The position numbers and the translations under genes are program-made. This document shows, one piece after another, positions 60,096 to 64,000 of a stretch of DNA of 64,000 bases (its first letter is position 1; every line of letters begins with the position of its first letter). This DNA comes from Mageeibacillus indolicus UPII9-5. Its GTDB lineage: Bacteria; Bacillota; Clostridia; Saccharofermentanales; Fastidiosipilaceae. The notes beneath the pieces were generated by a model. It was not told where the DNA came from, ran no database searches, and was given only the letters and a program-made list of their open reading frames with translations. The stretch covers positions 744,001 to 808,000 of the forward strand of contig NC_013895.2 in the NCBI RefSeq assembly GCF_000025225.2. Reading direction: 5' to 3'.

Positions 60096-62576
60096 TTATA
60101 ACTCGAAATATTTATAAAAGTTATTAATTTCGGCTTCAACTTCCCTTATCGTGCTGATTTCCGACGGATGCCAATATTCCGGAAATAGATTTACATATTC
60201 AGGTTTGGCATATCGCTCATCAGCTAAAATAATGAAACCGCGGTCATATTCACTGCGAATCAAACGCCCCGCAGCCTGCATTACTTTGCTAAAACCAGGA
60301 AAAAGATAGGCAAAATTAAAGCCTTGGCGTAGTTTAAAATCAAAGTATTGTTTAAGTAACTCTCGTTCCGGACTAAGTTGTGGCAGGCCGACTCCGATGA
60401 TTATTACGCCATTTAAGCGATCACCGCTCAAATCAATACCTTCACTGAAACTTCCACCCAATACGGCCAACCCAATGGTAGAAAATTCTTTGGCCGAGTC
60501 GGCAAAATTGCTCAAATAGGCTTCTCGCTCGTCAGGCGACATATTTGGTTTTTGCTGAAGCAAATGCCAGTTTTTACCGACCTGACTGCTCAAGATTGAA
60601 GCCACTGAATTCAGGTAACGGTAGGATGGGAAAAACACCAAATAATTGCCGGGCTTTATTGAACAGGCTTGCCAAATAAGTTTTGCTGCTTCCAGTAAAG
60701 TGTAATTGCGATATTCATAAGTAGTTTTTAAACCGGTGTAGGTCAGTAATAATAAGTTTTCTGCCGGGAACGGCGATGCTAAGTTTAGTATATCTGGATA
60801 TATGGTTTCATCTTGGCCACAAAAAATGTTCTTATAGTATTTAAGTGGGGCCATAGTTGCTGAGAAAAATATCGGGATATGTTGATCTTTATAAGTCGCC
60901 ACTAATTTAGATGATGTATCCTGACAGCGCAAAGTTAGGATTATGTCACGGTGATCACGTTTTACGCAAGTCACATAACTTTCATCGAAATATTCATCAT
61001 GTATACGTAAGAAAAACAAAAGTTCGAAGTAAAAGTCCATTATCGGTCGCCGTAAATCGAAATCAGTGATGTTATCTAGCAAATCATGTAAAGGCTCAAT
61101 CAAGCTGAATAAAAAACGACGCAAACCTGGGAGCGGTGCTGCTACGGCTCGAAAATTTTCCGCTTGAAAAACCGGCTTCTCCGCCAAACTTTTTTCGACT
61201 TGTTCAAAGCCACTTTTTTCGGATTTCATGGCTTGGGCAAATGCTGCAAAATACTTGGTAAGTATATCTAATTTTGTAACCAGCTGCGGAGACAGACTTT
61301 TAATTTTCTCTTTGGCGGCATGGACTTTCAGAAAAGACAGTTCGGCACTGTACATATCTCGGGTACGCTCAGCCAGATTGTGTGCTTCATCACAGAGAAT
61401 TATATGGTGCCTGCTGTCGTCAGAAAAAAATCTAATTAAGCGTATGCGCGGGTCAAAAAAATGGTTGTAGTCGCCAATGATAAGATCGCAGCAGCGAGCG
61501 AAATCAAGCGCTAACTCAAACGGACATAGATTAAATTTTTTGGCAACAGAGGTAATTTCCTCCGCAGTAACTAAAGGAGAAAGTTTCAATTCTATCAATG
61601 CTTCAGGCAAGCGATCATAGTACTCTATTGCGTAGGGGCACATTCTCAGATCACAAAATATTTCTGGCGACAAACATAATTGTTCCTTGGGGGACAATAT
61701 TATGGTGCGCAATATCAATCCGGCCTGATACAGTTTGTTTACAGTTTCAGAAGCTACCTGACGCGTAGTTGTCTTGGCGGTTAAATAAAAAATTTTGTCG
61801 GCCAAATTGTTGCCTATTGCCTTTATTGACGGATAAAGCGTGGAAACGGTTTTGCCAGTTCCGGTCGGTGCTTGCGCCAACAGCGGTACTTTAGATGCTA
61901 TAGCGGCCAACACAGAAGACATCAATTCTCTTTGCCCCTGGCGAATTTGGGGATAAGGGAAATGTAGAGCTTTGATTGAGGCATCGCGAGTCAAGCGATA
62001 CAGGTATTCATTACGTGCCAAGCTGCCGTACTCTTGCAAAACATTGATTAGCCAAGCAAAAGCATCAGATTCATCGACGGTTTTCGTTAAAATAAGCGGA
62101 TCGTCATCTTCAAGTGAAATATAGGCCAAATGATAGGTAAAAGTCCTGTGACCATTGGATGTAACGTTATGCAAAAGACAGGTATAAAGCAGAGCCTGAT
62201 CCCAATGTAAAGGATAACCTTCAGGATTAAGCTGAGTTTTTAGCCCGGCATATGATTTCACCTCAATAACTGCCACATCTGAAGGAAGCGACGTAGTTGT
62301 TGCTTGAGCTGAAACGAGCGGCATGGTATTCGGCCACAAAACTAAGTCGGCGCGCCCCTGAACAGTTATATCAACATCAGTCAGGTTGAATGTGCGGCTT
62401 AGCGCGTATTCAGTTAAACCACGATAAGCAGGGAAAATTGAATTTGCTTTTTTGTAAAACAAACGATGTAAGTTCATTCCGGTGGAGCTATCGCTCCCTA
62501 AACCGCCGTTGGGGACAAGACCGCCCCGCCGACAAACCGATTCAATTAACGCTCGCACACCAATAACTACTTGCAT
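60096..62576 (-). CDS. XPD/DinG-type Fe-S helicase with an N-terminal PD-(D/E)XK-like domain
   Basis: An 826-residue superfamily-2 helicase. Residues 70-135 hold a nuclease-like core: GRADLVLW (Asp-77), VIEVKS (Glu-105, Lys-107) and WDQALLY (Gln-127). The helicase starts with Walker A APTGTGKT (236-243). Four cysteines (301, 308, 313, 351) fit the XPD iron-sulfur cluster, with CPYAIEYYDR between. The Walker B box is DEAH (396-399). The C-terminal half has IFFSATMAPLKYY, VFFPSYRYL, GGSFSEGIDLSG and QAAGRLIRSEYDRG (motif VI). Such fusions probably process flaps or damaged ends. ATG 62576 with GGAGG upstream. It is convergent with recO, five bases apart. Confidence 0.92.
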   Translation of the reverse strand: MQVVIGVRALIESVCRRGGLVPNGGLGSDSSTGMNLHRLFYKKANSIFPAYRGLTEYALSRTFNLTDVDITVQGRADLVLWPNTMPLVSAQATTTSLPSDVAVIEVKSYAGLKTQLNPEGYPLHWDQALLYTCLLHNVTSNGHRTFTYHLAYISLEDDDPLILTKTVDESDAFAWLINVLQEYGSLARNEYLYRLTRDASIKALHFPYPQIRQGQRELMSSVLAAIASKVPLLAQAPTGTGKTVSTLYPSIKAIGNNLADKIFYLTAKTTTRQVASETVNKLYQAGLILRTIILSPKEQLCLSPEIFCDLRMCPYAIEYYDRLPEALIELKLSPLVTAEEITSVAKKFNLCPFELALDFARCCDLIIGDYNHFFDPRIRLIRFFSDDSRHHIILCDEAHNLAERTRDMYSAELSFLKVHAAKEKIKSLSPQLVTKLDILTKYFAAFAQAMKSEKSGFEQVEKSLAEKPVFQAENFRAVAAPLPGLRRFLFSLIEPLHDLLDNITDFDLRRPIMDFYFELLFFLRIHDEYFDESYVTCVKRDHRDIILTLRCQDTSSKLVATYKDQHIPIFFSATMAPLKYYKNIFCGQDETIYPDILNLASPFPAENLLLLTYTGLKTTYEYRNYTLLEAAKLIWQACSIKPGNYLVFFPSYRYLNSVASILSSQVGKNWHLLQQKPNMSPDEREAYLSNFADSAKEFSTIGLAVLGGSFSEGIDLSGDRLNGVIIIGVGLPQLSPERELLKQYFDFKLRQGFNFAYLFPGFSKVMQAAGRLIRSEYDRGFIILADERYAKPEYVNLFPEYWHPSEISTIREVEAEINNFYKYFEL

Positions 62577-62679
62577 TACGACCTCCGATCAAGATTATAA
62601 CATGACTTATATGTCGCACTGAATGAATTATCTTATGGTTTGTGGTATTATATTAAAAAATTACCCTAAGGAGACTATG

Positions 62680-64000
62680 ATGGCACAGTTTATCAGCGAA
62701 GAATCACGTACTTTCAGCGAATATTTATTGTTGCCCAATTTAACAACAAAGCAATGTGTTCCGGATAATGTAAGTTTAAAAACCCCGATTGTCAAATTTC
62801 GTAAAGGGAAGGAAGAAGCTAAACTTTCGATAAATATTCCCTTAACGTCAGCTATAATGCAAGCTGTATCCGACGACGGATTGGCAATAGCTTTGGCGAG
62901 ATGCGGCGGACTTTCTTTCATATACGGATCGCAAAGTATCGAATCACAGGCCGCTATGGTGCGCAAAGTTAAACGTTATAAAGCCGGTGTAGTAGTTTCT
63001 GATTGTAATTTAACGCCGCAGGCCACCTTGGCTGATGTGCTTGAACTTAAGCGCAAGACCGGTCACTCAACTATGGCTATAACCGATGACGGTACAGCCG
63101 ATGGTGTTTTGTTAGGAATCGTAGCTTCAAAGGATTATCGCATTTCCAGACTTTCTCTAGATACTTGTGTAACTACTTTTATGACTCCCTTTGACAGTTT
63201 GGTTTATGCTTACGATGGAATTTCCCTCAGTGAGGCCAATGATAAAATATGGGAAAACAAAGTTAATCAATTACCAATTGTCACTTCCGAGCATCACTTG
63301 GTTGGCCTGGTTTTCCGCAAAGACTATGATGAACATAAAGAAAATCCCGATGAATTATTGGATGATAACAAGCGTTTGATGGTCGGTGCTGGTATTAATA
63401 CTCGCGATTACGCTGAGCGAGTACCCGCATTGATTGAAGCCGGGGCTGATATATTGTGTATTGATTCTTCGGACGGCTATTCTGAGTGGCAAAGTGATAC
63501 CTTGCGCTGGATTAAGCAGAACTACGGTGACCGAGTTTTTGTGGGGGGAGGGAATGTAGTCGATGGAGAAGCTTTTAGATATTTAGTTAATGCCGGGGCT
63601 GATTTCGTCAAAATCGGCATCGGTGGCGGCTCCATTTGCATCACTAGAGAGACCAAAGGCATAGGTTGCGGCCAGGCCACCGCTTTGATAAATGTGGTTA
63701 AAGCCCGTGACGAATATTTTGCTGAAACTGGTGTGTACATCCCGCTTTGCTCCGACGGGGGTTTGGTACTCGATTATCACATGACATTGGCCTTGGCTAT
63801 GGGGGCGGATTTCTTGATGCTTGGCCGGTACTTCGCCCGTTTTGATGAAAGTCCGACGCGCCGCTTGCTTGTTAACGGTACATATGTTAAAGAATATTGG
63901 GGAGAAGGCTCAAACCGTGCGCGTAACTGGCAACGTTATCATGAAGGGGATGCCCCGGGTATGGTCTTTGAGGAAGGCGTTGATTCTTATGTGCCGTATG
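62680..64000 (+). CDS. guaB: IMP dehydrogenase, cut by the window edge
   Basis: The rate-limiting NAD-dependent enzyme of guanine nucleotide synthesis. The first 440 codons are present. The barrel starts with [28 protein letters not shown]. Two CBS repeats lie at about 100-215 ([21 protein letters not shown]). The active-site loop is [20 protein letters not shown] with catalytic Cys-320, where many enzymes read [40 protein letters not shown] follows, and the frame is open at 64000. ATG 62680 has AAGGAG at good spacing; ATG 62677 is also in frame. Confidence 0.95.
   Translation, partial: MAQFISEESRTFSEYLLLPNLTTKQCVPDNVSLKTPIVKFRKGKEEAKLSINIPLTSAIMQAVSDDGLAIALARCGGLSFIYGSQSIESQAAMVRKVKRYKAGVVVSDCNLTPQATLADVLELKRKTGHSTMAITDDGTADGVLLGIVASKDYRISRLSLDTCVTTFMTPFDSLVYAYDGISLSEANDKIWENKVNQLPIVTSEHHLVGLVFRKDYDEHKENPDELLDDNKRLMVGAGINTRDYAERVPALIEAGADILCIDSSDGYSEWQSDTLRWIKQNYGDRVFVGGGNVVDGEAFRYLVNAGADFVKIGIGGGSICITRETKGIGCGQATALINVVKARDEYFAETGVYIPLCSDGGLVLDYHMTLALAMGADFLMLGRYFARFDESPTRRLLVNGTYVKEYWGEGSNRARNWQRYHEGDAPGMVFEEGVDSYVPY

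Overview
The window reads as a 64-kb piece of a low-to-mid G+C Firmicutes chromosome, most likely a host-associated anaerobic member of the Clostridia. The evidence is strong Shine-Dalgarno sites (AGGAGG), frequent TTG/GTG starts, Firmicutes gene orders (rny-ymdB; phoH-pgpH-ybeY-era-recO; tsaE-tsaB-rimI; rplM-rpsI), an LPXTG-anchored subtilase, a PadR/HAAS/DUF4097 cassette, a flavodoxin, and no respiratory genes. The genus cannot be fixed from the sequence alone. Nothing looks like a prophage, insertion sequence, CRISPR array or integrated plasmid. Coding density is high and genes are often overlapped or separated by only a few bases.

Layout. 1-10.2 kb: informational and housekeeping genes: rsmI, a YfhO-type membrane protein, rplM-rpsI, the t6A genes tsaE-tsaB with a RimI-like acetyltransferase, an atypical HPr-like protein, uvrC and a metallophosphoesterase. 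10.4-12.9 kb: an ArsR regulator, an ArsD-family protein with rearranged cysteines, and a ClC Cl-/H+ antiporter. This is the most unusual gene set here. 13.0-18.6 kb: tRNA-Val on the minus strand and a complete peptide ABC transporter (oppABCDF) with a structured leader. 18.6-21.5 kb: gpmA, then the padR-HAAS-DUF4097 envelope-stress type operon. 21.5-25 kb (minus): a dicarboxylate/amino-acid symporter, a membrane-anchored class-A-like serine hydrolase and a YitT protein. 25.3-34.3 kb: a RocB-type M20 peptidase, flavodoxin, a giant cell-wall subtilase and prolyl iminopeptidase. With opp and the M24 aminopeptidase these point to peptide and amino-acid scavenging.

34.4-41.9 kb: tRNA-Gly and tRNA-Arg, a small lipoprotein, a topoisomerase IV pair (parE-parC-like) and a membrane-anchored protein that resembles a catalytically dead NodB-fold deacetylase. 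42-48 kb: aspartate kinase (minus), YqeG phosphatase, Xaa-Pro aminopeptidase, secD-secF. 48-50.3 kb: a LarE-like sulfur transferase with an extra N-terminal domain, convergent with pdxS. 50.5-60.1 kb: a long plus-strand RNA-metabolism and envelope block: rny, ymdB, lspA, rluD-like, phoH, pgpH, a single gene encoding YbeY fused to Era, and recO. 60.1-62.6 kb (minus): an XPD/DinG-type helicase with an N-terminal PD-(D/E)XK-like nuclease domain. 62.7 kb-end: guaB, cut by the window edge.

Besides the genes, eleven good intrinsic terminators or hairpins and several sigma-A-type promoters can be read. Several intergenic spots carry short, apparently recent direct repeats (near 21.5, 42.0, 43.45, 44.5 and 49.4 kb), suggesting active slippage or micro-duplication in this genome. 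The best leads are the ArsR/ArsD-like/ClC cassette, the YbeY-Era fusion, the LarE fusion and the pseudo-deacetylase next to topoisomerase IV.
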